From Mycolicibacterium flavescens (GTDB lineage Bacteria; Actinomycetota; Actinomycetes; Mycobacteriales; Mycobacteriaceae), in assembly GCA_900637135.1 (NCBI GenBank), contig LR134353.1, positions 4,216,001-4,280,000 on the forward strand: a stretch of DNA of 64,000 nt. The letters run 5' to 3'. The notes under the pieces were generated by a model. The model worked only from the letters and a program-made list of their open reading frames with translations, did not search any database and was not told the DNA's origin. Both the position numbers and the translations under genes were made by a program. Numbering within the stretch: the first letter of the stretch is position 1; each line of letters opens with the position of its first letter. This document shows positions 1-9,405 of the stretch, in pieces.

Positions 1-293
1 AGAGCCACCGTGATCCTGGGCGCCGCCGGCTCAGGGACCGCGGCCGACACGTGCTCGGGTCCCGGCAGGCTGCAAGCGCGATGGGCCGCTGACGGTTGCG
101 GGGTCGGCACGATGCCCGGCTGGGCGGTGTCAACCTGCGGGTCGGACGGCGCGGTCGACGACGGCGTCGAGGTGGCGGAGATCGTCGTGTCGGAGACGAC
201 GGCCTCTTCTGCGATCGGTACGCCTTCGCGGTTGTCGACACACGCGGTCAGCAGGCACGTCAGCGCGATCGCCTGCCCGACGGCGTACTTCAT
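1..293 (-). CDS. Putative lipoprotein, 3' end cut off by window edge
   Basis: An open frame reads leftwards from an ATG at 291-293 and runs off the window with no stop. The N-terminus has a short signal peptide ending in a lipobox (LLTAC, Cys18), followed by a Ser/Thr/Pro-rich linker, as in mycobacterial secreted lipoproteins. A purine-rich GGGACGGA lies a few bases upstream of the ATG. It starts only 31 bp after the sulfatase stop on the same strand, so the two are probably co-transcribed. The domain after the linker lies outside the window, so no function can be given. Confidence 0.7.
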   Translation of the reverse strand, partial: MKYAVGQAIALTCLLTACVDNREGVPIAEEAVVSDTTISATSTPSSTAPSDPQVDTAQPGIVPTPQPSAAHRACSLPGPEHVSAAVPEPAAPRITVA

Positions 294-324
294 GGCTTCC
301 GTCCCGCCCCCACGCTCGGTGTGT

Positions 325-2676
325 TCAGTCCTTCGCGAAGGCGCGAGCGAACTCCCGCTCCAGGTCCAGATACGGCTTACCCGAGACGTCGATGTTGACC
401 GCGACGATGGTGCCGCCGGTGAACGCGAACGGCGGCGTATACGAACGGGAGACCGGGGATCCAGCGTTCCTGCCGATGCTCAGGCTCGCGCCGGCGAGCC
501 CGAACGTCCCCGGGTGGACACGCATTTCGCGCAACGTCGCGACCTGCTGGTCGTCGATATACAAAGCCGCGTCTCCGATCGGGGTATGGCTGCCCTCGGC
601 AGTTCCGGTGCGCACATACGCGACCCCGAACGAGTGCCGCCCCAACGGCACTGCATCCGGCGACGACATTCGCTGCTCGTCTTCGCCCAGGAAGTTGTAG
701 ACGTAGTGAAGCCGCCCGTCCTGTACGAACATCACGTGACCGCCGTGGGCGCCACCGTGTTTGAAGATCACGCCTTCGGCGCCCGACGTGTCGATCACCA
801 TCTCGGCCATGGCCGCGAACGACCGCCCTTGTATCTCGACCGCAGCTCCCATCCCGACGTCGGCGGTGCCCGGGTAGTACCGGTACGAGTCACGCCGGCC
901 CGCCACCCCCGGCCGCCACCGCGAAATGGTGTCGAAGATGTTCAGGTCACCAAGCGGCAACCCGTTGTACTTGTCGGCCTCGGCGAACCACAGCTTGGTG
1001 AGTTCTTCGAGTTTGTCCGGGTTTTCGGCGGCCAGATCGTGGCACTGACTGCGGTCGGCTTCGATGTGGAACAGCTCCCATCGGTCGCTGTCGAAATGCG
1101 ACCAACCCGCCGGCGATGCGGCGTGCACGGTGTTGGCGAACCAGCCGTCGTGCCAGATCCCCCGTGTGCCGAGCATCGTGTAGAACTGCGTGCGCTTGTC
1201 GGTTGCCGCCGACGAATCCCGCAGCGTTGCCTCGAAACTCACCCCGTCCAGCGGCTTCTGGGGCACTCCTTTGACCGTGTCCGGCGGGGTGATGCCGAGG
1301 AGCTGGTAGATCGTCGGTGTGACGTCGCAGACGTTGATGTAGCTGTCTCGCACCTCGCCGTGTGCGGCGATTCCCTTGGGCCAGGAGATGATTGCGGGGT
1401 CCGCGATCCCGCCTTCGTGCGAGGCGTAGCGCTTGAAGAGCTTGTAGGGTGCGTTGAACGCCATCGCCCAGCCGGTCGGATAGTGGTTGTAGGTCTCCGG
1501 GCCGCCGAGGTCGTCGATGAGACGAAGGCCGTCCTCGACGGTGTCGATGTATCCGTTGAAGAATTTGACCTCGTTCACCGAGCCGTTCGGGCCGCCTTCG
1601 CCGCTCGCGCCGTTGTCGGAGATGACGACGATGATCGTGTTGTCGAGCTGATCCGACTCCTCCAGATAGTCGATGATGCGACCGATCTGCGCATCGGTGT
1701 AGGACAGGAATCCGGCGAACACTTCGGCCATGCGCGCGAACAGGCGCTTCTCGTCGTCGCCGAGCTCATCCCACGGCCGCACCGTGTCCTGTGTCGGCCA
1801 CGGTTCACCGTTGGGCCCCTTGACGTCTCCGTACGGATTGATCGGCGAGAGTTCGGTGTCGGCGGGCACGATGCCGAGCTTCTTCTGGTTCTCCAGCACG
1901 ATCTCGCGGTATCGCTCGTAGCCCATGTCGAACTTGCCGGCGTAGCGGTCGGCCCACTCGGCGAAGACGTGATGCGGGGCGTGTCCGGCTCCTGGGCAGA
2001 CGTAGGAGAACCACGGCTTGTCCGGTGCGATCACCTTCGCATCGCGGATGAACTCGATGGTCTTGTCCGCCAGGTCCTTTGACAGGTGGTAACCCTCCTC
2101 CGGCGCGGCCGGCGGCGCGACGGGGTGGTTGTCGTAGACCAGCTCCGGATACCACTGATCGGTTTCGCCGCCCATGAACCCGTAGAACCGCTCGAAGCCG
2201 CGCGACAGGGGCCAATGTCGTTTGGTGGAGGCCAGATTCGACTCCTCGAGCGGTGTCAGATGCCACTTGCCGACGCAATAGGTGTTGTATCCGTGTTCGG
2301 CCAGCACTTCGGACAGTAGCGCGGTGTCGAACGGAATCCGCCCGTTGCAGCCGGGGAAGCCTTCGGTGAACTCCTCTATGGTCGCCATGCCGACGGTCGT
2401 CGGGTTGCGACCGGTCAACAGGGACGCCCTGGTCGGCGAGCAGAGCGCGGTGGTGTGGAACTGCGACAGTCGAACGCCGCGTTCGGCGATACGGCTCATC
2501 GTGGGCATCTCGACGAGGCCGCCGAAGCAGTCCCATGTGGCGATACCGATGTCGTCCCAAACGAGGTAGAGCACGTTGGGGGCGCCTTCGGGGGCGGTCG
2601 GTGCGGCGTACGGGCCCCAGTCCGGTTCCGAGTCGCGGATATCGAGTTCGATCTTGCCGTTGAATTCGGTTGCCAT
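325..2676 (-). CDS. atsA: Arylsulfatase (type I, formylglycine-dependent)
   Basis: 783-residue sulfatase-fold hydrolase predicted to cleave sulfate esters. The type I signature C-S-P-T-R is at residues 79-83; its Cys79 is the residue converted to formylglycine. The metal-binding Asp pair (DD) is at 41-42, and the usual TGRNPTT stretch follows the signature. Length and position beside the S10 operon match M. tuberculosis AtsA (Rv0711, 787 aa). No signal peptide is visible, so it is probably cytosolic. In M. tuberculosis a formylglycine-generating enzyme gene follows atsA; here a lipoprotein gene follows instead, so the activating enzyme is not in view. The natural substrate cannot be read from the sequence. 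Confidence 0.93.
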   Translation of the reverse strand: MATEFNGKIELDIRDSEPDWGPYAAPTAPEGAPNVLYLVWDDIGIATWDCFGGLVEMPTMSRIAERGVRLSQFHTTALCSPTRASLLTGRNPTTVGMATIEEFTEGFPGCNGRIPFDTALLSEVLAEHGYNTYCVGKWHLTPLEESNLASTKRHWPLSRGFERFYGFMGGETDQWYPELVYDNHPVAPPAAPEEGYHLSKDLADKTIEFIRDAKVIAPDKPWFSYVCPGAGHAPHHVFAEWADRYAGKFDMGYERYREIVLENQKKLGIVPADTELSPINPYGDVKGPNGEPWPTQDTVRPWDELGDDEKRLFARMAEVFAGFLSYTDAQIGRIIDYLEESDQLDNTIIVVISDNGASGEGGPNGSVNEVKFFNGYIDTVEDGLRLIDDLGGPETYNHYPTGWAMAFNAPYKLFKRYASHEGGIADPAIISWPKGIAAHGEVRDSYINVCDVTPTIYQLLGITPPDTVKGVPQKPLDGVSFEATLRDSSAATDKRTQFYTMLGTRGIWHDGWFANTVHAASPAGWSHFDSDRWELFHIEADRSQCHDLAAENPDKLEELTKLWFAEADKYNGLPLGDLNIFDTISRWRPGVAGRRDSYRYYPGTADVGMGAAVEIQGRSFAAMAEMVIDTSGAEGVIFKHGGAHGGHVMFVQDGRLHYVYNFLGEDEQRMSSPDAVPLGRHSFGVAYVRTGTAEGSHTPIGDAALYIDDQQVATLREMRVHPGTFGLAGASLSIGRNAGSPVSRSYTPPFAFTGGTIVAVNIDVSGKPYLDLEREFARAFAKD

Positions 2677-2718
2677 GCCCAGCCTTGTCCGGTGTCGCGT
2701 CGCAGTGTGGCCCGGAGA

Positions 2719-3402
2719 TTACACGTGGGGTGTCTCGGTTAGCTGACGATTCGACGACGACGCCGTCACCGCCCGTGTGGTCAGCCACCACTGAACGACT
2801 CCGAGAGGAACCGTCCACCCCAGCCATGCACCGACTCCGGCGACGAACCATTGGAAATGTTCGGCATTGCCGCCAAAGACGTTGTCCTGCAATGGCTGAA
2901 AGGAGACATAGATGACAGGCGTCCAGATTCGGTTGGTGATGACAGACAGTGCCAGCGCCGCGCTGCGCACCATGTTCCGCCGGTGGGCGGAGATACGGCG
3001 ACTCCGGGCCGCGACATAACCCCTCGCGGTGAACCACAGCCACAGCGCGCCCAACGTCACGTTGCTGACAGCCAAAAGTGGTCCGAACGGAGTGACCGCG
3101 CCGATCACCATCGCCGACACGGCCGCCGGAAGTGCAGCGACGACGTACACGCGTCCGCAACGGCGATGCAGCGCGGGGTGAAGCGTACGAAGCCGGGGCC
3201 AGATCTGCACCACTGCCGCGACCATCGCGACGCTCGCGAACATCACGTGAAACACCAACAGCGGGTAGTGCAGCCAGAACGTGGCGGGCACCCGGGTGCC
3301 GCCGGCCAGATACGGCGGTACGGAGAAGCCCAGAAAGCACGCCACGACGAGCGCGAGTGCAAGCGCCCACCGGTGAGAAGTCCGACAAGATGCGTATGGC
3401 AT
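2719..3402 (-). CDS. DUF2306-type integral membrane protein
   Basis: 227 residues with six or so hydrophobic segments and a His/Arg-rich stretch (LHRRCGRVY) between membrane spans, resembling the DUF2306 family of small membrane proteins of unknown function. The frame stays open upstream as far as 3594, but that would overlap the divergent TetR gene. The ATG at 3402 gives a sensible N-terminus (MPYASCRTSHRW) and is preferred. That start codon lies inside one of two tandem palindromes, so the gene is very likely repressed by the adjacent TetR. Biochemical role unknown. Confidence 0.8.
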   Translation of the reverse strand: MPYASCRTSHRWALALALVVACFLGFSVPPYLAGGTRVPATFWLHYPLLVFHVMFASVAMVAAVVQIWPRLRTLHPALHRRCGRVYVVAALPAAVSAMVIGAVTPFGPLLAVSNVTLGALWLWFTARGYVAARSRRISAHRRNMVRSAALALSVITNRIWTPVIYVSFQPLQDNVFGGNAEHFQWFVAGVGAWLGWTVPLGVVQWWLTTRAVTASSSNRQLTETPHV

Positions 3403-3426
3403 ACGCAAAGAGCGTACGGCATACGC
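3392..3426. promoter_or_regulatory. Tandem TetR operators
   Basis: Two near-identical 15-bp palindromes, GCGTATGGCATACGC (3392-3406) and GCGTACGGCATACGC (3412-3426), lie with centres 20 bp apart between the divergent DUF2306 and TetR genes. The first overlaps the DUF2306 start codon. Two sites about two helical turns apart in a divergent intergenic region is the classic arrangement for an autoregulating TetR-family repressor. Binding itself is inferred. Confidence 0.75.
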
Positions 3427-3458
3427 GCCCGGTGTCCAGTGACTTAGGCTGACCATCG

Positions 3459-4148
3459 ATGAGCGAATCCCTACCGCGCGCACTGAAGCTCCTCTGGCAT
3501 GAGCCGAGCGAGCCCGCACGCTCCACTGGGCTGAGCCGCGAGCGCATCGTGCGCGCAGCCGTCGAACTGGCCGACGCCGACGGTCTGGACGCACTGTCCA
3601 TGGCCCGACTGGCCGAGCGTCTGGGGTGCGGCACGATGTCGCTGTACCGGCATGTCGCCAATAAGGACGAGCTCGTGATCTTCATGTCGGCTGACGCGGT
3701 CGGCCGTCCACCAAGCGGCGCGGCCGCCGATTGGGCCGAGGCCCTGACGAATTGGGCGGACGGATTGTGGGACGTCTACCACCGCCACCCATGGGTGCTA
3801 CAGGCCGTATCCGCCGGGCCGCCGGCCGATCCGGGCCAGGTGGCGTGGCTGGACGCGGGGCTGGCCGCTCTCGCCGACACCGGGCTCACCGAGCGCGAGA
3901 AGTTCGCCGCGGTCATGGCGGTTCTGCACTTCGTCCGCGGTGCGGCGGCAGTCGACATCGAGGCTGGTCGAACCGATTGGCCGGGGTATCCGGCACTTCT
4001 TCGGAGCCTGCTCGACCCGGAGAAGTTCCCGGCACTCGCCGCGGCGCTGCACGAGGGTGTCTTCGACCCCACCGACGACGAACCTTCCGCCGACTTCCGC
4101 TCCGGGTTGGGTCAATTGCTCGACGGCATCGCCGCCAGGATCGGTTAG
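3459..4148 (+). CDS. TetR-family transcriptional repressor
   Basis: 229 residues. The N-terminal helix-turn-helix is recognisable (ARLAERLGCGTMSLYRHVAN), preceded by SRERIVRAAVELAD. The C-terminal part resembles the tetracyclin-repressor-like all-helical ligand domain (TetR_C type). It is divergent from the DUF2306 gene, with two shared operators in the gap, so it most likely represses itself and that gene. The ligand is unknown. The ATG at 3459 is the first sensible start downstream of the operators. Confidence 0.9.
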   Translation: MSESLPRALKLLWHEPSEPARSTGLSRERIVRAAVELADADGLDALSMARLAERLGCGTMSLYRHVANKDELVIFMSADAVGRPPSGAAADWAEALTNWADGLWDVYHRHPWVLQAVSAGPPADPGQVAWLDAGLAALADTGLTEREKFAAVMAVLHFVRGAAAVDIEAGRTDWPGYPALLRSLLDPEKFPALAAALHEGVFDPTDDEPSADFRSGLGQLLDGIAARIG

Positions 4149-4235
4149 CGGGCGCGACGACGCCTGCGACCGAAACCTCCCGCTGCCATTCGACCCACAC
4201 GTGCAGATCAGCTAATTCGTATACGGTTTCGCATT

Positions 4236-4952
4236 GTGACTCGCTCGTTTCGGCGCTTCGATGAGTGGCTCAACCGCCAACTCGAAGAATGCGCACGCAA
4301 TGCCGGCACGGACGTGGAAACCTACGTCGCGCGTGCGGTCGCATCACAAATGGTCGCCGACCAGATGCGCACCAACGTCTCGGCGAAGGAACTACTCTCG
4401 CACCTGTCCGAATCAGGAGTGCTGGACAGCGATGCCATGCCGGACGTGTCGACGGTGGTGAACGACCCCGATCGACTGAGTTCACTGCGTTCGACCGGAC
4501 TACTCGACTCGCCGCCGGACCCGGCCTACGACCGGATCACCCGAGCGGCCGCAGAGGCGCTGGGGACCCCGTTCGCGGCGGTGAGCCTGGTCGATGCCGA
4601 CCGTACGTACTACAAGAGCACCGCCGGGATGGGGAAGCTCTCGATCGAGGACCGAGCGATGTCCTTCGACCAATCCATCTGCCAGTACACCGTGGCCGAT
4701 GGAGCCGCTTTGGTCGTCGAAGACGCACGGACCGACCCCGTGTTCATGAACCACCCTGTGGTGCGCGGCGGTGCGATGGCCGCCTACCTCGGCATACCCC
4801 TGATCGATCAAGATGGCCACGCGATCGGCACGCTGTGTGTTTCCGACAGCAAGCCAAGGCAGTGGAGCACTGGCCACGTCCAGATTCTGAGCGATCTTGC
4901 GCAACTGACTACGGAGCGGATTTTCAGCGCCCCTCCCACGTCAAACGCTTGA
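4236..4952 (+). CDS. GAF-domain sensor-like protein
   Basis: 238 residues from a GTG at 4236. Residues about 80-230 form a GAF domain of the kind found in phytochrome-like sensors (LRSTGLLDSPPDPAYDRITR... AYLGIPLIDQDGHAIGTLCV). Residues 1-60 are helical and charged and look vaguely like a ribbon-helix-helix/MetJ-Arc domain. No kinase, GGDEF or other output domain is attached, so it probably works with a partner or binds a small ligand. There is no clear Shine-Dalgarno, but a TATACG hexamer sits about 10 bp before the GTG, so leaderless expression is possible. It is followed by an inverted repeat and the sugar transferase gene. Confidence 0.8.
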   Translation: MTRSFRRFDEWLNRQLEECARNAGTDVETYVARAVASQMVADQMRTNVSAKELLSHLSESGVLDSDAMPDVSTVVNDPDRLSSLRSTGLLDSPPDPAYDRITRAAAEALGTPFAAVSLVDADRTYYKSTAGMGKLSIEDRAMSFDQSICQYTVADGAALVVEDARTDPVFMNHPVVRGGAMAAYLGIPLIDQDGHAIGTLCVSDSKPRQWSTGHVQILSDLAQLTTERIFSAPPTSNA

Positions 4953-4957
4953 TAACA

Positions 4958-4980
4958 GAACTTCAGCAAACTTGAAGTTC
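4958..4980. repeat. Inverted repeat GAACTTCA-N7-TGAAGTTC
   Basis: A perfect 8-bp inverted repeat six bases after the GAF gene stop. It is A+T-richer than its surroundings and lacks a T-tract, so it may be an operator for the downstream glycosyltransferase gene rather than an intrinsic terminator. Confidence 0.5.
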
Positions 4981-5090
4981 ACTGGCACGAGAGCGCGCGT
5001 TTTCAACGCTTGCTATGACTGCGCTTTTTGAGATCGGGGTCGGTACAGTGCATCTAACATAGTTGCCAGTTCTGTCCGAGAGAGTGATAA

Positions 5091-6623
5091 ATGCAGCTTA
5101 AGGCGGATGTCTCGGAGCACGCGCCTAGTAGCCGTCCGACGGTGCCGCGGTTGAAGGTTGTGCCGGCTCCTTCGCCCAATCCGACACCCCGCTGGGTTGA
5201 AGTTCTCCGTGTCGATCCGTGGTACTCGATGATCACCGTGGCGATCGACGTCGTCCTGGCTGTGGCCGCGGTGGCGCTGGCGCATTGGTGGATCCCGGGC
5301 GACATGGAGCAGGATCGCAACCTCGCCCTGTTCTCGTGGCTTTTCGTCCCGATCCTGCTGCTCGTGATGACCACCCGGTCGATGTATCGACAGAAGCTGA
5401 ATGAGGGCTTCCTGGACCAGTTCGAGCCCGTGGCAACGTCGATCGCGGTGGCCGCTCTGGCCACGTTGACGCTGATGGTGCTCCTGGTGCCCCGTCTGCC
5501 GGTCGGAGAGGTTCTCACGCCGTACGTCCGCCCGAGCGAGCTTGTCCTGAAGATCTGGGTGTTCGCCGCCATTCTCATTCCCGTGGTGCGCCTGGCTCGG
5601 TCGTTGGTGAACCGCTGGCTGCGCAGGAGGTTCGATGTCGGCAGGCCGGCACTGGTCGTCGGGTCCGGTCCGGTCGCCCATCAGCTCATTTCCCGCATGC
5701 GTCAGATCCGGGACTACGGCATGTGTCCGGTCGGTGTATTGGACGACACGCGGCCCACAGATGTGGAGATGTTCGACGTCCCTTACCTGGGTGGTACGAA
5801 CGAGCTCGAGAGCGCCGCGCGCGCCACCCGGGCCGAAGAGCTCATCATCGCCCCATCGCCGCTACCCGACGAACACCTGTCGCGGACCGCGCAATTGGCT
5901 CAGGAACTCGGGTTACGTGTGCGCGTGGTGCCGCGATTGATGGACTCAGTGGGCAGTGGCACCCGAATCGAGCACATGGGCGGCGTACCGCTCATGGTGC
6001 TGACCCGCGTCAATCCGAAAGGCTGGCAATTCGCCGTCAAGCATGGCAGTGACCGCGTCGCTGCGCTGATCGGACTTGTGCTCATCTCGCCGTTGCTGCT
6101 CGTGCTCGCGATGGCGGTGAAGTTCAGCTCGCCGGGCCCGATCTTCTTCAGTCAAGAGCGGATCGGACGCGACGGAAAGGTGTTCGGGTGCTTGAAGTTT
6201 CGCACCATGCGCCAACCCGAGAAGACCGCTGCGGGTTTCGCACCCGAGAAGGGTACGGCGCCGGGCGGAGTCGAGGGCGACGATCGACGCACCCGTATCG
6301 GCCGCATCATGCGCAAGGCATCGCTGGACGAACTGCCCCAACTGATCAATGTGCTTCGCGGAGAGATGAGCCTGGTGGGGCCGCGCCCCGAGCGGCCGGA
6401 GTTCGTCGAGTTGTTCGAGATGCACGTACGTCGCTACGGCCAGCGCCACCGGGTGAAGGCGGGCATGACGGGTTGGGCCCAGGTGCACGGTTTCCGGGGC
6501 CAGACCTCGATTGCCGACCGCGCCGAATGGGACAACTACTACATCGACAACTGGTCGCTGCTTTTGGATTTCAAGATTTTGCTTCTGACCGTGCTGGCGG
6601 TCCTGCGGCCCGCAGAAGACTGA
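5091..6623 (+). CDS. Polyprenyl-phosphate sugar-1-phosphate transferase (exopolysaccharide priming enzyme)
   Basis: 510 residues, the full length of the bitopic/polytopic WcaJ-CpsE-like family. The N-terminal 170 residues carry about four membrane segments, followed by a Rossmann-like CoA_binding_3 domain (VVGSGPVAHQLISRM). The C-terminal catalytic Bac_transf domain shows SSPGPIFFSQERIGRDGK, LKFRTM, the active-site ASLDELPQL and the SLVGPRPERPEF motif. It transfers a sugar phosphate from a UDP-sugar to undecaprenyl or decaprenyl phosphate at the inner membrane, the first step of glycan assembly. No other glycan genes flank it, so the product is unknown. GAGAG precedes the ATG. It converges on rpsQ and shares a terminator with it. 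Confidence 0.92.
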   Translation: MQLKADVSEHAPSSRPTVPRLKVVPAPSPNPTPRWVEVLRVDPWYSMITVAIDVVLAVAAVALAHWWIPGDMEQDRNLALFSWLFVPILLLVMTTRSMYRQKLNEGFLDQFEPVATSIAVAALATLTLMVLLVPRLPVGEVLTPYVRPSELVLKIWVFAAILIPVVRLARSLVNRWLRRRFDVGRPALVVGSGPVAHQLISRMRQIRDYGMCPVGVLDDTRPTDVEMFDVPYLGGTNELESAARATRAEELIIAPSPLPDEHLSRTAQLAQELGLRVRVVPRLMDSVGSGTRIEHMGGVPLMVLTRVNPKGWQFAVKHGSDRVAALIGLVLISPLLLVLAMAVKFSSPGPIFFSQERIGRDGKVFGCLKFRTMRQPEKTAAGFAPEKGTAPGGVEGDDRRTRIGRIMRKASLDELPQLINVLRGEMSLVGPRPERPEFVELFEMHVRRYGQRHRVKAGMTGWAQVHGFRGQTSIADRAEWDNYYIDNWSLLLDFKILLLTVLAVLRPAED

Positions 6624-6634
6624 GCGCAAAAGCG

Positions 6635-6668
6635 AAAACCCCCGACACGTTCGGTGTTCGGGGGTTTT
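6635..6668. terminator. Bidirectional intrinsic terminator (sugar transferase / S10 operon)
   Basis: A symmetrical hairpin with arms AAAACCCCCGA and TCGGGGGTTTT around a short G+C loop. It sits between the convergent sugar transferase and rpsQ genes. The A-run/T-run flanks let it terminate transcription from both sides. Confidence 0.88.
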
Positions 6669-6682
6669 CCTTGCGGTTCGGC

Positions 6683-6985
6683 CTATTTGGCCTTCTCGAG
6701 AATCTCGACGAGCCGCCAGCGCTTGGTCGCCGACAGCGGACGCGTCTCCATCAGCGACACCCGGTCGCCGATGCCCGCGCTGTCGTCCTCGTCGTGTGCC
6801 TTTACCTTCTTGGTGGTGCGGATGATCTTGCCGTAGAGCGGGTGGCTCTTACGATCTTCCAGCTCGACCACGATGGTCTTCTGCATCTTGTCCGAAACCA
6901 CGTACCCGATGGCCGTCTTGCGGCGGCCACGCTCCTCGTCCTTGCGCGGGGTGTACTTGGGCCCTTTTGCAGTGTTGTCTGCCAT
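6683..6985 (-). CDS. rpsQ: 30S ribosomal protein S17
   Basis: 100 residues. The S17 core is clear: GYVVSDKMQKTIVVELEDRK and HDEDDSAGIGDRVSLMETRPLS. It binds 16S rRNA early in 30S assembly. It is the last gene of the S10 cluster here and lies 2 bp after rpmC. In M. tuberculosis rplN-rplX-rplE lie a few genes further on. Here rpsQ is closed off by a strong terminator, so the spc-type genes must have their own promoter elsewhere. Confidence 0.98.
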   Translation of the reverse strand: MADNTAKGPKYTPRKDEERGRRKTAIGYVVSDKMQKTIVVELEDRKSHPLYGKIIRTTKKVKAHDEDDSAGIGDRVSLMETRPLSATKRWRLVEILEKAK

Positions 6986-6987
6986 TT

Positions 6988-7221
6988 CTACGAATCCTCA
7001 CCCACGGGTCCGGAGGCCAGACCCAACTCACGTTCGCGCAGCACGGTGTACACGCGCGCGATTTCCTGACGCACCGTGCGAAGCCGGCGGTTGTTCGACA
7101 ATTGGCCGGTCGCCATCTGGAAGCGCAGGTTGAACAACTCTTCCTTGGACTCGCGCAGCCGACCCTTCAATTCGTCGTCGGTCAGCTCGCGCAGTTCGCC
7201 CGGCGTCACTCCCACTGCCAT
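6988..7221 (-). CDS. rpmC: 50S ribosomal protein L29
   Basis: 77 residues with the typical L29 helical hairpin (LRELTDDELKGRLRESKEEL, FNLRFQMATGQLSNNRRL). It binds 23S rRNA near the polypeptide exit tunnel. The start codon overlaps the rplP stop, indicating translational coupling in the S10 operon. Confidence 0.98.
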   Translation of the reverse strand: MAVGVTPGELRELTDDELKGRLRESKEELFNLRFQMATGQLSNNRRLRTVRQEIARVYTVLRERELGLASGPVGEDS

Positions 7222-7637
7222 CAGAAGTGCTCCTCTCGGGTGACGATGCGTGCCTTGATCGGCAGCTTGTGGATCGCACGGGTCAGCGCCGCCCGGGCGG
7301 TCGCCTCATCGGGGTAGCTCAACTCGAAGAGCACGCGGCCCGGTTTGACGTTGGCCACCCACCACTCGGGCGAACCCTTACCGGAACCCATGCGGGTTTC
7401 GGCCGGCTTCTTGGTCAGCGGGCGGTCCGGGAAGATGTTGATCCACACCTTGCCGCCACGCTTGATGTGCCGGTTGATCGCGATACGAGCGGACTCGATC
7501 TGCCGGTTGGTGATGTAGGCGTGCTCGAGCGCCTGGATACCGTAGTCACCAAAGCTCACCGTGGTGCCGCCGCTGGCGATGCCGCGCTGCCTCGGGTGGT
7601 GTTGCTTACGGTGCTTGACCTTGCGGGGAATCAACAT
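7221..7637 (-). CDS. rplP: 50S ribosomal protein L16
   Basis: 138 residues, the usual length. Begins MLIPRKVKHRKQHHPRQRG and contains the conserved TRMGSGKGSPEWWVANVKPGR loop that contacts the A-site tRNA region and peptidyl-transferase centre. It lies 3 bp after rpsC and overlaps rpmC. Confidence 0.98.
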   Translation of the reverse strand: MLIPRKVKHRKQHHPRQRGIASGGTTVSFGDYGIQALEHAYITNRQIESARIAINRHIKRGGKVWINIFPDRPLTKKPAETRMGSGKGSPEWWVANVKPGRVLFELSYPDEATARAALTRAIHKLPIKARIVTREEHF

Positions 7638-7640
7638 GAT

Positions 7641-8512
<872 letters not shown>

Positions 8513-8513
<1 letters not shown>

Positions 8514-9103
8514 TACTCCGAGCCCTCCTTCGCATCGGACGCTTCAGCAGTCGATTTCTCAGCCTTGGTGCCGGCTTTCGCCTCGGCCGACTTCTTGGGT
8601 GCGGCCTTCTTGGCTGGCGCCTTCTTGGCGGGCGCCTGCTCTGCGGTCTTGTTGGCGGGAGCCTTCTTGGCCGCCGCGGCCTTACTGCCCTGAGCGCGAC
8701 GCGAACGAGCCGCGCTGGCCGACTGGCCGCCGCCACGCTGCTCCTGGCTCACTCTGCTCTCCACGATCACCGTGATGTGGCTGGTGCGCTTGCGAATCCG
8801 GAACGCACGGCCCTGCGCGCGTGGCCGGATGCGCTTGGCGGTTGGCCCCTCGTCGGCGTAGACGGTCGCGACCACGAGAGTGGACGGGTCCAGGCCCTCG
8901 TTGTTCTGCGCGTTGGCCGCCGCGCTCGCGATGACCTTGGCGACCGGCTCGCTGGCCGCCTGCGGAGCCCACCGCAGGATGTCCAGCGCTTCGGACACCG
9001 ACTTACCGCGCACCAGGTCGATGACGCGGCGCGCCTTCGTCGGCGATACGCGCACGAAGCGCGCCTTCGCCGTCGCGGACGGATATTCAATCGCTGTAGT
9101 CAT
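8513..9103 (-). CDS. rplV: 50S ribosomal protein L22
   Basis: 196 residues. The folded L22 core (about residues 1-125, with the beta-hairpin RPRAQGRAFRIRKRTSHITV lining the exit tunnel) is followed by an unusually long Ala/Lys/Pro tail of KKAPAKKA-like repeats ending in acidic residues. Such tails are known in mycobacterial L22 and resemble histone-like tails. The gene is part of the overlapping S10 operon. Confidence 0.98.
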
Positions 9104-9384
9104 TAGCGCCTCTTCGCCTTCCGGTCATCCTTGATGTGACCCTTGAAGGTGCGGGTGGGGGCGAACTCGCCGAGCTTGTGCCCGACCATCGCCTCGGTGA
9201 CGAACACCGGGACATGCTTGCGGCCGTCATGCACCGCAAAGGTGTGCCCGATGAAGTCGGGGATGATGGTCGACCGACGCGACCAGGTCTTGATGACCTG
9301 CTTGGTGTTCTTCTCGTTCTGCGCGTCGACCTTCTTCAACAGATGGTCGTCGACGAACGGGCCCTTCTTCAGGCTGCGTGGCAT
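9103..9384 (-). CDS. rpsS: 30S ribosomal protein S19
   Basis: 93 residues, begins MPRSLKKGPFVDDHLLKKV and has the conserved RRSTIIPDFIGHTFAVHDGRK segment. It is part of the 30S head, contacts S13 and the A-site region, and overlaps rplV by one base. Confidence 0.98.
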   Translation of the reverse strand: MPRSLKKGPFVDDHLLKKVDAQNEKNTKQVIKTWSRRSTIIPDFIGHTFAVHDGRKHVPVFVTEAMVGHKLGEFAPTRTFKGHIKDDRKAKRR

Positions 9385-9405
9385 ATTCCTTGTACCTGCC
9401 TACTC

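Noticed and set aside
10..2082. 690-codon open frame opposite atsA
   Set aside because: No protein-like sequence features; the minus strand encodes the lipoprotein N-terminus and a complete sulfatase.
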